Origin: Ophiosphaerella korrae
Lineage: Eukaryota; Ascomycota; Dothideomycetes; Pleosporales; Phaeosphaeriaceae
DNA length: 64,000 bases
NCBI GenBank assembly: GCA_028456385.1
Contig: JALNQF010000019.1
Span: 124,001-188,000 of the forward strand
Reading direction: 5' to 3'
Each line of letters starts with the position of its first letter. The first letter of the stretch is position 1. Below, in pieces: positions 12,039 through 24,947 of this stretch. The position numbers and the translations under genes are program-made. Under the pieces are notes generated by a model that worked only from the letters and a program-made list of their open reading frames with translations, did no database searches and was not told where the DNA came from.

Positions 12039-12126
12039 TCGTGCTGGATCATGGAATGGAGGCTAGAACGAAGCTGTAGACTCGATACCGAACCTTTGAC
12101 TAACATCCGTCCCTAGTGCCATCAGT

Positions 12127-13888
12127 TCAAGCATTTCCACGTCCCCTAGCTATCCCCAATCCATGAAGATTCTTCTCTCGCTCGCTGATGCTGCTTCGCC
12201 GTCCCGCAATTGCAGATACACTTTCACTTCTTGAACTGTCCATACTTCGCCGCATGCTGCTAGAGCTGCTTCTTCGTCGTGCACGCCTTGCCTCGTCAGG
12301 GTCGTGCGGGTGCAGGCCACTTGCCCTTGCAAACAGGTTTAGAATATCTGTAAGGCTGATGACTCCGCTGAGTCTACCAGACAGGCTAACTCCAGAGATT
12401 GTCGATGCAGAAATAGCAGGCGCTACCGCTCCAGTGCCCGCGAGGTGTGTAGGTGCTGTCGAATTCACTGGTGTAGGACCAATTATTGTCTGTGGAAGTG
12501 GCGCAATTGGTGAGGGAGGGACCAAAGCAGAAGGTGTAATTGCAGGTGTCGGGGGACCTGAGGATGAAGGCGATGGACTGTCAACCACCCACATGCGATG
12601 AGAGCGGGTCGCCACTAGTTTTGCAACAGTATGGGCGAGTGTGCTATATGGATTTACGTGGAAGACGGGGAAGGAGTCTTTGCCGTCATTAAGGCCACGT
12701 TCAGACAGAATAACGGAGATAAAGTGGATGCAGGAAGACCGCAGGAGTGGGAGGGAGGTCGATTTAGTGAGGAGCTATCATGATCGTAAGCTAGTGAGGA
12801 TTGCTGTGGAAAAGAGAGAACATACCCGAACGTCAACATGTGATATGTTGCCAATGACGTTGTTTTGGGCATCTAGGACTGGGAGTGAAGAGACGCCTTC
12901 GTTGTTCATTAGCTCCAGGGCTGCCGCAAGCGGTTTGTCACCACTAAAGACCAAGTTAGCTGTGATAGGGTAGGTACGTTCGACTAGCCACCTACTTGAT
13001 AGCCAGGACGCTCTTGGAACCAATGCTCAAGTCCTTAATGAGGTGTGGGTACAGTTGGTCAACATCCGGGAAGCTCTGCCTGTTCTCCCAAAAAAATTTG
13101 ACAAGTCTCAGCTGTGTAAGTATCCCAATGATATCTGTAGTGCCTTCTTCCGCCACCAAGACTCTGTGCACTCCGCTTCCAAATACCTCCATGGCTTTTG
13201 TCAAGTCGGCGGTATGCGGAAGAGTGATGAGAGGTTCTTTCTTGTTTCCCACCTCCTTCACATCCCTGAGCGGTATTGGCTTTCCCTCACGTCCTTTCTT
13301 CGCTAGCTCATCGAAGGAGCCTACGTCTTCTTCGTCTGGGTGTGCAAGGCCGAGTACAAGAAGGAGATATGCGTTGAGGTCGCTGTAGTCGAACGTGCCA
13401 GTGGCGTAGCGTGTGTCCTTGTTGTCGCGCAGGAGAACGACGTTTGGGGCGCCATGTTGGACCAATATCTATGGTGACCAAGTAAGCGGAAAGTCTAATG
13501 CGCACCTGCCACGGGCACTCACACTTGTAGCATCTTCCACGCTCGTGTCGTACTCGACAAACCTCACCAGCTCGCGGTTCACCAGCTCTCCCAAAGTAAT
13601 AGTTTTCCAATCACGGCCGTGAAATTTGGAGTCGCTGATTTTCGTTGGCGGGTTGCTAAGCAGCTCTTGCAGCGCTTGTTGTGTGAGGGATGGGTGCCGT
13701 GTAGCTCGTGGAGAAGCCGGAGTGCCGCGCATCTGCTCAGCGAACGAGCCGCGATGTGATCGCGGGTCTGGACTTGAAGCCATTTTGAGAGCCGCTGGCG
13801 GTGGCGAGCGACCTATTGATGCTGCTGAGCTGCTAAGGGACTGCAGCGGAGAGGGAGTCGTCTTATTCGCGTCTGCGTGATCTGCCAT
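12127..13888 (-). CDS. sds23: Sds23/Moc1-type CBS-domain protein
   Basis: Four exons (13523-13888, 12996-13468, 12826-12943, 12127-12774) encode 534 residues. The N-terminus is Ser/Pro-rich and disordered. Then come [20 protein letters not shown] and two pairs of CBS motifs, including [59 protein letters not shown] and, after a Ser/Pro/Thr-rich insert, [18 protein letters not shown]. The C-terminal tail is Arg/Ser-rich ([11 protein letters not shown]). In yeasts Sds23 restrains PP2A-type phosphatases and links nutrient status to mitosis and cell separation. The ATG at 13888 lies in a perfect ACCATGG context; the frame stays open a little upstream but has no other ATG. The Ser-rich tail looks like a kinase target. 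Confidence 0.93.
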
Positions 13889-15027
13889 GGTGGAAGGCAC
13901 GGTACAGCAAGGTGCGGGGTGTTAGGCAGGTGCGATCGGCGAGTGAAATGTGTCTGAATATATATGGCTACTAGGTCTAATGTAGCAATGCTAGTATAAA
14001 GTATAGGTATCTTCTAGAATTTATCGAATGGGAGAGTTGGTGGTGGTTATCGCCAGCCGGGCTGAGGTGCTGTGGTTGAGTATGGTGGACCATGAGGCGG
14101 GAAGGAGCTTGCCTCGCCCAAGCCAATGTTTCCTTACTGCACGTCCAGAGCGCCTGATTCGCTGCACTTATCGGCCGATAAAGCTACCCATTGCGATCAA
14201 CGGCACTGTTAATCACGGCGCATGGATTCAGCAGTGATAGGTAGGCATTGGCATTGTTACAATATCTGACCAGTTATTCGCAAGCACAACCTTGACATCA
14301 TGGCGCCCGCTGGCTTTTGTCGCTTAAAGTTCCACTGCCGCTAGCCTATTCTCGTTCCTAATGTAAGCCATTATTCGCAATATCCATGGAACTATTCTCT
14401 AGCTCTTATCTAACTGAGAGGAGGACTGCCTAAAACTAAATCTAAGCTCAAGCTGTGGCGTCATTTACCATCTTGCCCCTGTATAAATAGCGGTTTTTCA
14501 ATAGCTTTTGACATTGTACCATGGACTTATGCAAGGACTTAAGAGGATAAGTGTGGTGGATGGACAAAACCTGCATTTTAGTTACCTTTGCCAATGCAAT
14601 TCTTAAAAGTTCCTGGTTGTACCTAGCCTTGTTCAAAGAACTAGGTTTGTACAACCATATTACCAATTGTGCCTTTCCTAAGCAGCCTGCTATGATGCTC
14701 TGATACACATTTCAGCTCAGGACAACACATTTATTCTGTCGACTTAAACGCATGACATACATCAAGATATATTGAAAATAAAGTTTCATAATATACTAGA
14801 GTAGATTCTCGGCGGCAGCAAGCAGCATGTGTGGTAAGGTGGACATAAGCACGAGAGAAAAGGGGGAACAGCAGATTGTCCGTGCACGCATCAGCCGAGC
14901 ATTTTAGCGTAATCTTGACGTTCATCAACTCGTCATCACCACCACCCATGTAAAGACTGTGGAATTGATCTGTTTCTTTAGAAGTATTCTATTAGTTGAA
15001 GGCTTGGTAGCTCCATCTTACTCTGTT
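13889..15027. other. intergenic, divergent promoter region between Sds23 and the F-box-like gene
   Basis: About 1.1 kb. No supported gene; a short minus-strand open frame at 14448-14708 has no recognisable motif. The part after 14400 is relatively AT-rich. Confidence 0.45.
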
Positions 15028-15877
15028 ATGAGCCTTTTCACTACTGTTAAAAGCTTTTTAGGCTGGCCCCGGTACAAGGCAGCACCAAGCTATGACGTTT
15101 GTCAAGTTCGAGCCATGCTCAAGATTTTGGGCCTCCCAACGGAACTTGTTCTACAGACGCTAGATTATGCTCAATACTGGCCGGAGCACGAGTTCTTCAC
15201 AAGCCCAGCACGATCTACGCTTGCAGTGGGTTCAGTCGGCAAACTGTCTAACGCAATGTTGTGTATGGTCGCAGGGATCTTGAACAACTCAAGCGTGGTC
15301 CCTTTTCGTATGAATGGAGAGACTCCCAAGGTCAAGTCCCTTGAATTCACCGTTGTATCGCGTGATCAGGGCTGGACGTCGGAAAATACTGAAGGCTCAT
15401 TTAACACCTCGTCTTGGCTGGAAGTGTCAATATTACGCACTGTCGATAACCATACACACCTGTCTGTTCCTAATTTTGTAAAAAGCTTCTACGGCGATCC
15501 GTCTAATTTCCGGAAGGGGATCGCTGGGCTCGGTTGGTTCCTTGTCAAGCGGCCAGAGTCTGCAATGCAAGGCCCACAGGATGGCGAAGGCGATTTTGCG
15601 TGGTATCTTCAGGGCAACTGTGTTGCTTCTAGTGACACTGAATATCGTATTGTTTGGACTGAAACTGGATACGAGGGGAACGAGGGTGCGGGTACAGGTC
15701 AGGGCTTTTTGGCAGAGCTTAAGGAGAATGACCGTATTTTGGTGTGGGCTAGAGCAAAGGTATATCGAGCACTTTGATATGACAGCATTGGATAGATTTA
15801 ACTAACGATGAATACAGTGGCCTGAATGGGAATGTCTCGTTCAAAATGTCAAAGTTATTGCTCGATATGGCACATAA
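15028..15877 (+). CDS. uncharacterised F-box-like fungal protein
   Basis: Two exons (15028-15759 and 15818-15877, intron GTATAT..CTAAC..CAG) encode 263 residues. The start is the ATG opening MSLFTTVKSFLGW, the first in frame. A short F-box-like helix, KILGLPTELVLQTLDYAQYW, is followed by a beta-rich domain with LEFTVVSRDQGWTSE and SWLEVSIL, a combination common in ascomycete proteins of unknown function. The second exon adds WPEWECLVQNVKVIARYGT. If the F-box is real, it would act as a substrate adaptor of an SCF ubiquitin ligase, but the motif is weak and short. No neighbour suggests a role. Confidence 0.75.
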
Positions 15878-18035
15878 AGGTATCCCGCTATGTATTTCGC
15901 CGTTCATCAAGTACGTTCGGTCTCATGTGATATTGAAACTGGTACTAGTATGATGTGGATTTCCAAGACTATATCAGAAGTTTGATTGGGGGTTCTGCAA
16001 GGCTCTGGGGCATAATGGTATCAGAGTTGATTATGAGGGAGGATTGAGATTGTCATATTTGGGGCAGTCGGAATGCGAAACAGTTGTGCATTGAAATCCT
16101 CTTGCTCTAGGGCTGAAGTATCGCAAATGTGGTGCTAGTTAGTTCAATGCAAACAAAAATGCTCGCTTAGTTTCAGCATCTGTAACATGTGGCATAAAAC
16201 GATCTGGTCGGCGACGGAGCGCATACTTATCTAGGTATCAACGCATGCAGCAAAGCCCATCTGTGGGTAAAAGTGTTTCGCGATAGACATGGGCAAAAGT
16301 TTGAAAGTAGGTAGTCTCGTGTGACGGCGGGCAAACCTTACGACGGTGTGGTTGTATTGATCGCACTAATCAGCGAGAATGGAGACAAAACACAACTAGG
16401 TACTCGGAGAGACTGCAAACACTAACCTCGCAGATATTGTACGGCGATTAGTAATGTAGTTCTACGCGCTGCATTCAAGTTGCCGCAAAAGCTCTACAGG
16501 ATTTTCCGGCCCGCGATGTGCAGAAGTGAATTTTTGAATGCAGGGATGTAGGTGGTAGTGCAGTGCGAAGGTACAAAGGCTAAAAGGGAGGAGTATAGCC
16601 GGATAGGAAGAGAGAGTAGGTCGTTATATGTGCTCATGGCGAGCTTCAGGGCGACTGGAAGCGTTGCCCAGCTGGCGGTCATGTTTGCGTGAGGATGGGC
16701 GACTACGTATTGACTCGACGCGAGGGCGAATAGGTAGGCAGTTGGAGGCGTGAAGGACGTTGGGGTCTAATCTAAAAAGGAATGGCCAAAGGAACCAATG
16801 TGAGATCTACGGGTCGGCAGGAGGGGGAACCCCTGCATGATAAGCGAGCGACTAGTCAGGTCAGGAACAGGCCTCCGAAAGCAGCCATTGTGAGGTACAC
16901 TGGCGACGAGAACGGCTGGTGGGCTGAAAGAGGTGCTTGCGTGAGAAGCCTTGGGGCGAGGGTAATGTCAGCAGCTAGAGGCTAGTTTGCAGGAGTTACG
17001 GCAACGGTGACGCGCCGCGTCAAGGGATGCAGGTCACCAGCGGGCCAGCACCGGTGGTGCGCAGATATTGGACCCCCAGTTGCCAGGACGGAATTCCAAT
17101 TCTGGCCGACGTCGGTTTGTGGGCGAGCCGTTCTATCTTGGTGAGGCCGGCCTATCAGGTGGGCGGTGGCATGTTGTCATATCTCGAAACATGCAGTTCC
17201 CCGCCCAGTAGCGCGTGCCGGCCGAGTCAATACTCTTGGACGTGTTTGTGTGGCGAGGCCAGCGCGGCGGACTGAATTGGTTGCGGGCATGTATGAACCT
17301 GTGGTAAAAGCGCCGTGTTGTATGTTCCTGATTAGCTGAGGGCGCGGTTTCAGGAGGTTGCACACAGCAAAACAGAGGGGAGGCCCAGTGCATGCAGCAT
17401 GTGGCACGCTAGCAGCCCATGGAGTCGTGGCTGCTCACCTTTGTGTGGGTGAGGGAACCCATGTCGCTCTGCGCGGTACCTGTTGAGCACGGCCTTGTGT
17501 AATCTGAAAGTGCTCCTAAATGCCAATGGCGACATGCTTTCTTGCAATTCTTGGATTTATCTTCTGCTACCACGCCTGCTGACCACGCCTGCCTACCCGA
17601 CTGTCTCTCCGCCCCCCTCCTTTACCTGCTCTGCCTAGGTACAGAGGCACAGTCCCGGCCAAATATTGGATCTGCAGTCGCCCGCTGCCGTGCTCCACTA
17701 GGCCCATTGTCTACCGCATCCAGCACCGAGCAGCGCGAACCCCCCCTGAGGGCCACCGCCGTTTCTGATACTTGCACGTATCATGCACCTGCCCTAGGTC
17801 GCTGTGCCAGGCCCTTAGTGAGCGTCTCCCGCACCCTCTGATCTGTGCGTATGCAGCCAGCGTGCCTGCAACACACGACCGAGCCTTATTGTTTGCTTGC
17901 CAGCTTGCCAGCCTGCATGCCACTGCACGCACGCTGAACGGAGAATGCTCCAGTCCCGAAACGTGGACAGTGATTCGACAAATCGACAAACACGGACAGC
18001 AATTCGACACGCCGCTAAACAACCGCACACGCAGA
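15878..18035. other. 2.2 kb intergenic plus leader of the Sec7 gene
   Basis: No supported gene. Sequence becomes GC-rich from about 16.8 kb. The last 300 bp are C-rich, like a fungal leader, and contain several ATGs followed by very short frames (for example 17783 and about 17918) ahead of the Sec7 start. Confidence 0.45.
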
Positions 18036-21000
18036 ATGCATCCCTACGACGAGCGGCGGCCGACAACGCCCACGCTGTCAAGAAAGCCGGGCGCGGCTAT
18101 GCGAGATCTTGATACCAACCAGCCAAAACAGGAAACCTTCTTCGATGATGCCACGCCTATAGATCGTACCAGGGGACCTGATGCCGAGCGCAACCTCTTG
18201 CGCGACTCCCACGACCTCTCCTTCGCCGACGGAGCAACAGTCAGGGACTCGGTTGTCGACAACATGCTCCTCTCGCTGGACCAGTTTGCACCAACCCACC
18301 TGTTCACCAACACGGCTGCCCACCAGGGGCAGTACGGCGACGACGATTCCTTCCTTCGAGACAACACCTACCGCCAACCCGGCGCCCGCCACCGTGGCCA
18401 CACATACACGTCGTCTCGTTCCTCCGACTACGACCTCGCAGACGAATCCACTCGATATGCCGCAAATAACTCTCGCAGCCGGAGAAGCAATTCGAGTAAC
18501 ACCATTGGTTTGCCGATGGGCAGGAAAGGCAGCACTAATGGTCCATACGGACAGTACCAACAAACAGGACACATGAGAGGCAACGGCAAGCAGGGCAGTA
18601 AGGGCAGCGGCTCGTCGAGTATGGATTTTGGCCAGGCTGGTGTGCTGGGTAATCATCGCCTGGGGTTTGGAAAGCGCTCGGCCAGTTTTGATCAGACCAC
18701 CATTAGCGACCGCGCGAGGGTGTCGCCTGTTAAAGTAGAGTCAGTCTTGGACAGAGGAAGGACGGCGTACCAGAACCACATGGACGACTATGATGCTGCA
18801 CCAGAGCCAACGATTCCGGCGGGTCCTCGAAGAGTTCAAGAAGCACCTCAATCGACCACAGGACGCCCTTCACAGCCAACGTACGCGCCGCCACTGGCGC
18901 CACCTCGTCGAAGGGGTAGTGTCCGCTCGAATACAAGTTACAAGACGCTGCGAAAGAATAAGAGCCAACTCGAGCCGAATATGCGTGCGCAGGCACAAGA
19001 GTTCGTTAATGCCAGTACCTTACGAGACCTTCCCCCCGTGCCATCACTACATGATCCCTCAGCACCTGCTCCAAGCGTTAATACCCGGAAGTCTTTATTC
19101 AATTCTCCGTCGCAAACGCCCGTGGGGACGCCAAAAGAGAGACCTGGATTCTTTAGGCGAGTGTTTGGTGGTGGTTCGTCAAAATCTCAACCGCAACTTT
19201 CTAATACGTCAAGTGCCACAAGCACGACATCACCCCTGGATTCACCTATGGCTGCTAAGCAATCCTTACCCGACATAGATTCGATATATTCTCAAACACG
19301 ACCTCGAACAACGCCAAGCAATCCTAGCCACATCGTTACCCAGATCAAAAATATACCCAAAACCCAGCAGCCTGGGGCACAGCCGTTGAAAGATATGCAG
19401 CCGACTGTACCACCTGTCTTAGCAAAGAAATCGTCGTCGTTCTTCCGACGCCGAAAGAAGTCAATATCTGAGAACACCAAGCCTCCAGTGATGGCATTAG
19501 ACTTCACTCCGCCACCGAAGCCAGTACTTCCCGCGCAACCCAGTCCCGGTGTGAGCAGTTTGCGCAAGGTTATGAACCCATATCTTAACGAGTTGCCAGA
19601 GAAGGTGATGGACGGCGAGCGACTTCATGGCTTCTCGCCGGGCTACAGGCCGCACAAAGACTCTACTGTACGTGTGGTCAAGCCAGGATCTCGAGGCGAT
19701 GACATGACGCCTCCGTTATCGAGAGGCGAGCTGGGCAAGTCCACTCATGTTGCACGTCCAGACAGTCCAAAGATGAAACCCAAGATGAAGCACGGTAAAC
19801 CCATTCCTGCCCCACAGGAAGACTCATTCCTGGCCGATAGCAGCAGTTGTAATGAGGACCGCAGCGGGCGGGCATCCCCGACTGGTGAACGTAGTGGCAT
19901 CGACGAGGGGCGAAGACCTAGCACGTGCCCCACAACGTCGTCATTCAATCAGTCTGGGTCTGATGGAAAGAGCGACTTGCGAGGAGTTGACGTGCCAACC
20001 GAGCTGCTCTTTCCTGTACCACCTAGTCAACACCCAACGAAGACATCTGTGGGTGGATCTGCTTCGCAGTCTGCATCAGAAGTTGAAGCCGAAGACGAAA
20101 GTTGGGTCCTTACTCAACCTCCCCAACACAACACAGCAGCACTTCAAAATCCCAGCGCCGCTGCAAAGCGCGTGTGGCTCGATACCACAGATATTGCAGA
20201 CGACCTGGTTCTGCCATTGGAAGGCGCACGCTCATCGCAGAAATCGCTCAGCAAGCCATCACCCGTCTCCCCCACATCCCCAGAGGATGTGTTCCATTCG
20301 GCCACGAGTCTACCCATAGTACAGGTAGATAACCGGGACTCTGAGACCATGCCGGCCATTGTTGAAGACCGCTCAACACATGCTGAGCCTACTGATGCTG
20401 ATCGACAGCGTGCATTCCAAATATTCAATGGCGATGACTCTTCTATCCAAAAGGCTCAAGCAGCTACCGTTCTGGGCGACGTAACCCTAAGTGGTACGCG
20501 GACCCGTAAGGCTTTTATGGATCTATTTGACTGGACTGGCTTCCACATCCTTGGGGCTATGCGAGACATGTGCGGCAAACTTGTGTTGAAAGCTGAAACA
20601 CAGCAAGTTGATCGTATTCTCATGAGCCTTTCAGAACGATGGTGTGAATGCAACCCTAATCATGGGTTTAAGGCAGTTGGTGAGTTATCAATATAACTAA
20701 ACTGCGAGAAATGAAGTTAACATATATAGATGTGGTACACACAATTTGTTACTCGATTCTACTGCTGAATACTGATCTACATATGGCTGATATCGAGTCA
20801 CGAATGACGCGTAGCCAGTTCGTCAGGAATACGCTCCCGACCGTAACTCGCGTGTGTCAAGACTCTGTAAAGGCGGCAAGCGGCGAGACACTACGTCCCC
20901 AATCAACTCACTTCAGACGACCCTATCTGCCTTGGAACGATAAATCAGAGCCGACCTCGCCAAATGCTGAGGCGACTACTTTCCCCACTGATGTCACCGA

Positions 21001-22769
21001 AGAAACTACAGAGAGCAAGAGAACACGCAGTCGTTTATCTATTCGGCCACCAATGAGAAGCGGGGCTGATGGTGTATTGTCTACAGATTCTGGCCTCTCT
21101 GAGTCCAACATGCTCGTCAATACACCGTACAACGGACCAATGCGAGGATGGGAATTTCAGGTCGAGATAATCCTAAAGGAGTTTTACGACTCCATTCGCA
21201 AACAGCGCCTACCTCTGCATGGATCGTCTGAACTGGCAGTTCACCACCAACCATCTTCTAACAATTTATCAGTGAGTGGTATGCTACGTCGCACGCCCAG
21301 CATGTTGAGCAAAACACCGTCGGACAATATGAGTTATCGTAGCCGGTCCCAAGGCGAGTTCCGCAGCGTAGGCAGCCGCTGGACCTCTAAGAATCGGTCG
21401 AAACAGAAGCTATATCCCTCATCTACTGTGGCTTCAAGTCGGACTAGTCTGGATGATGGCTCGGTCTGGAGTCCTGCTGGCTCAAGCACGTGGAGTCGGT
21501 ATTCATACGGCAAGACTGGGACTTCCATGTCGATGGACTCACTCGGCTCTCACTTTGCTGCTGGTGATTATCAGCAGGCTATCGGCTTTGCGAATGCCCT
21601 TAGCCAGGCTATAATCCGCGAAGAGGGAATGACGATTGCTAGCGACGAAGAGTTTAGTCGTGTGGCTCCGCTCCTGGAGGATGAGACTTTGGAACTTGTC
21701 GGAGCTCCTTGGGCCAAAGAAGGCATCTTGAAGCACAAACGTCATCTAGATGCTGTCGACAAAAAAGCAAAGGACCGCGCGTGGTCAGAGTGCTTCGCTG
21801 TTGTCGAGAAAGGTTATATGCGGTTGTTTTCTTTCAGCATGAATTCGAAGTCGATGAGGCACAAGAACAAATTCCGTCCTTCAGCTGGTAGTGTGGTAGG
21901 TGGTGGCAACTGGATGGACAACGCCGAAGCTCTCGACAGCTTTCCACTTCGACAAACCATTGCCAGTGCACTGCCGCCTCCGGGATACTCAAAGTCAAGA
22001 CCTCACGTGTTTGCCTTATCGCTTCCAAATGGTGCTGTGCATTTGTTTCAAGTTGGGACGCCTGATATCGCCCGGGAGTTCGTGTGTACCACCAACTACT
22101 GGTCTGCTAGGCTATCCAAAGAGCCGCTTACTGGTGGCGTCAGTAGCATGGAGTACGGCTGGGGAGAGAACGTCATCAACCCTGCCCTCATCCGACAAGA
22201 CAGCAGCCCTTCAGTCCAAGGCCACATGCCTCGCCCTAGTGTGGCGAGTTCACTCCGCAGCTCAATGGATCACGCGACTGGTGCTCCCAAACCAAGACTT
22301 CCTGGAGACAAAATTGTCCTCTCTGACTGGAGCCCACCCGCTTGTAGTATGATGGCGAGTAGCTTGATGGAAGTAGATCAGCTACGAGCGTTGATCGACT
22401 ATGTCAAAACTATTGAAGGAGAGCTGGGGTATCACAATGAATTGAGGGCACCACTTCTGATTGCAGTAAGTGGCATACGTTCTGAGCAGGATTATAGTAC
22501 TAACTGAGGATCAGTTCTCCCCTCGCCATCCTAACGCGGCAAAAGCCATGGCCAACTGGGAACGCAAATCACAGTATCTTCTTCGGGAAATTGTTAAATT
22601 CCGAACATACATAGACACGCTCACCGCGGCTCAAGTTCAGAAACAAAAGATCTACGCCGAGCGAGAGGCTCTCGAAGAACAGACGGCGAAGGCAACTGAT
22701 GAAACGAATTTAAGCTCACAGACTGCTGAAAAAGACGGTGCGGAAAAAGCATTCGTCGCCGTTTTATAA
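18036..22769 (+). CDS. Sec7-domain and PH-domain Arf guanine nucleotide exchange factor (Syt1-like)
   Basis: Three exons (18036-20679, 20730-22465, 22515-22769) encode about 1544 residues. The first in-frame ATG is at 18036; the frame is open upstream but lacks any ATG. Residues 1 to about 780 are low-complexity and Ser/Pro-rich, with polybasic patches such as FFRRRKKS. The Sec7 domain spans about 789-935. It shows KAFMDLFDW, AETQQVDRILMSLSERW (the Glu aligns with the catalytic glutamate finger) and, across the intron, AVDVVHTICYSILLLNTDLH. A PH domain follows at about 1212-1370 (GILKHKRHLD.., HVFALSLPNGAVHLFQVGT). The C-terminal helix contains ANWERKSQYLLREIVKFRTY. Such proteins activate Arf GTPases on Golgi or endosomal membranes; domain order matches yeast Syt1 and animal EFA6/IQSEC rather than Gea/Sec7. 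Confidence 0.93.
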
Positions 22770-24947
22770 GGACCTGTCACTATGTCGCCCACACCCGCAT
22801 TCCTTTTACACCCTTAATTTCTCTTTGCATACACTGACTATATTTTCTTTTGTCCTCAGGTTTAACACCTCTTCAGCGCACGATGCGGCATTTACGACTC
22901 CTCCATTCTTCTAAGCCTAGTCTGCGACAGCGCTCACATTTTGTGGTTTGATGCGATATACCATTGTAATACTTTCAGTTTCTTTTGTGTTCCAGCGGTT
23001 GGCATGCTACGATATTTCCTTTTACTCTTCACGACACGCCTGTTATTTGCACATTATGGTGTAGACAGCATGCAAGGCGACGACGTTCTTGTATTACTAC
23101 TTTCCGCAAGTCATGGTTAATGATGCCTTATGGAGCGGCCCGCGCTCTCGGAAGGGCAAGGTTGGCTCTCTAAAAACGGAGGAGAGATTTATATTTGAAT
23201 TCGAAGATTATACCCTAGAGTCGAATCTATAACATGCTCATGCTTTAGCAGTGCTGAGGAGCATTGCAGTGGAGCATGGCTATGTTATTCTATTTTCGTC
23301 CTCGAATGAAGGCTCGGTCCCTCTTTCAGCCACACTATCAGTGAAGCAGTGGCGCAGTTGGTCCCTGCCAGTCGTGAACACTTTGTCCACAGTGCAACCT
23401 GTCTATTTTCGGCTCCAACATCTTCGTCCCCGCATTCGCGCTGGTGGTTCCAACTCAGCTGCAACGTCGCAATACTCTCCACCCTCCAAAAGCGCCTTTC
23501 GTAGTTATGCACTTTGCAAAGCCCATTGCGCCTGACACGAATCATAGACAGCATCATCGAATATGTCCTCCCCAATCATGAGGCTCACGACTCGGTCTTC
23601 ACCGTTAGTGTGCAGCGACGGACGTCAGCCACTGCCTTCCAGCGAGATGGGCTGGACCAGTCTAGCGTGGTCTTCTACCAAAGGGCATTGTCTAGTGGAG
23701 GATGAAGTATGGACCACGGTGAGGATTGGTCTCGCGTAAAGTACGCGTGACGGATTGGGAAAGCTGAGAAGCACAACAGGGCAAGCGGATGGGGTTGCGA
23801 TAGGACACGACGAGGGTTGCAGGAGGCATAGTGGTAGACTTTGGGTTACAGTGGGGTGAGGCTGTATGCGAATTGATTGTTATGCATGGGAGGTGCAGCA
23901 GAGCTTTACCGCATCTTTAGCGTCGCAAGACGGCACGTCTACTGCTTTTGTGCCCCATGTATGGTGCGGGAAGGGTCAGTAGGTAGACTTTGCTGAAAAC
24001 AGAGTCGGTGACAGTGGCTAGCGGTTCGGCATGCCCGTTTCTCGCGTGGTGTTGGGCACTCCCCACGCGGTTGCACTGCCACAGGTCGCTCGTTTCTTCC
24101 CAAGTGGGACCTGCAATCTTTTTTGAGCTCTGAGCATTGGCGAATGGGAGGCGAGAAGAGGGCGAAGATGTGGCACTGTGTTTTTATCGTGCAGATGTGG
24201 AGGAGAATGGTCTGAGAAGGCCATGAAGGGAAATAGGTAGAGGGTTTGTGGAGATGAGGGTTTGTAGAGAGCTTGGGTACCGTAGGGTGAAGTGCCTGTT
24301 GATGAGCTGGCAGGGCAAGGTGAATGAATCTGACCATTATGTACACAGTCATTGTTGGATAGTAGGTGCTAGCACTGGGAGCGTGCAGCGATGTTGAATC
24401 GTGGCTCAAGTAGACGGTGGTCAGTAGTCGCGCATCAAAGCCATGCACCACCGCGCCCCACTCTCCTAGGGCAGGAGTAGGCACTGCAGGGCATCACAAC
24501 GGAGTTCTTTTCCTTTTTACCTCCATTGGGTGCTTGCATGCCCCTGATCCCCAGAAATCCTATATCTCTCCAAGCGCCTGCAGGAGATCTTCACCTATCC
24601 TTCCCCTTCCCGACATCACGACGGAAGGACAAGCCTAGAACCCTGGAGCTTTTGCATCGCTTGGTACTTTGCGTGCTCGGATGCCGGCCGTCATCCTTCA
24701 GTCTTAGCAGCCAACCAACCCCGCCCAGCTGCCCGACTCTTCCATTGATTGTGTCAGCCGCACTACTTAGCGACCAAACGACTACAGTTTCTGCGCTCAC
24801 CTCATTCACTTTTCCCTCCTGCCCTTGCTATCAATCTTTGCGCAGTGTTCTTGCTGGAGCGCGCCCAATTACGTGTCCCTCTCTGCCTACATCGACTGCC
24901 TCAACCTAGCTTGAATAGTATACACAAGCCACAACACCTCAATCGCC
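22770..24947. other. 2.2 kb intergenic between Sec7 and metacaspase genes
   Basis: No gene supported on either strand. The first few hundred bases are likely Sec7 3' UTR. From about 24.5 kb the sequence is C/T-rich and leads into the metacaspase start, typical of a fungal promoter and leader. A minus-strand open frame at 23939-24484 has biased composition and no motif. Confidence 0.45.

Larger units (their letters stand above)
9525..12126. other. 2.6 kb intergenic, no gene recognised
   Basis: No open frame here shows a protein family motif or plausible exon structure on either strand. It includes a 14-nt A run at about 9544-9557 just upstream of the permease start, a perfect inverted repeat at 10220-10244, a CACGTG at 10974-10979 and a GATATCGATATC palindrome near 11850. 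The last few hundred bases probably include the 3' UTR of the minus-strand Sds23 gene. Confidence 0.5.

Noticed and set aside
16494..16682. 62-codon minus-strand frame with a hydrophobic stretch
   Set aside because: Starts with ATG but lies in pyrimidine-rich sequence and shows no family feature; more likely non-coding.
18078..18656. Long minus-strand frame antisense to the Sec7 gene
   Set aside because: Mirror of a Ser/Pro-rich, low-complexity coding region; no motif of its own.
23939..24484. 181-codon minus-strand frame
   Set aside because: His/Pro/Ser-rich reading of promoter-like C/T-rich DNA; no family motif or intron structure.
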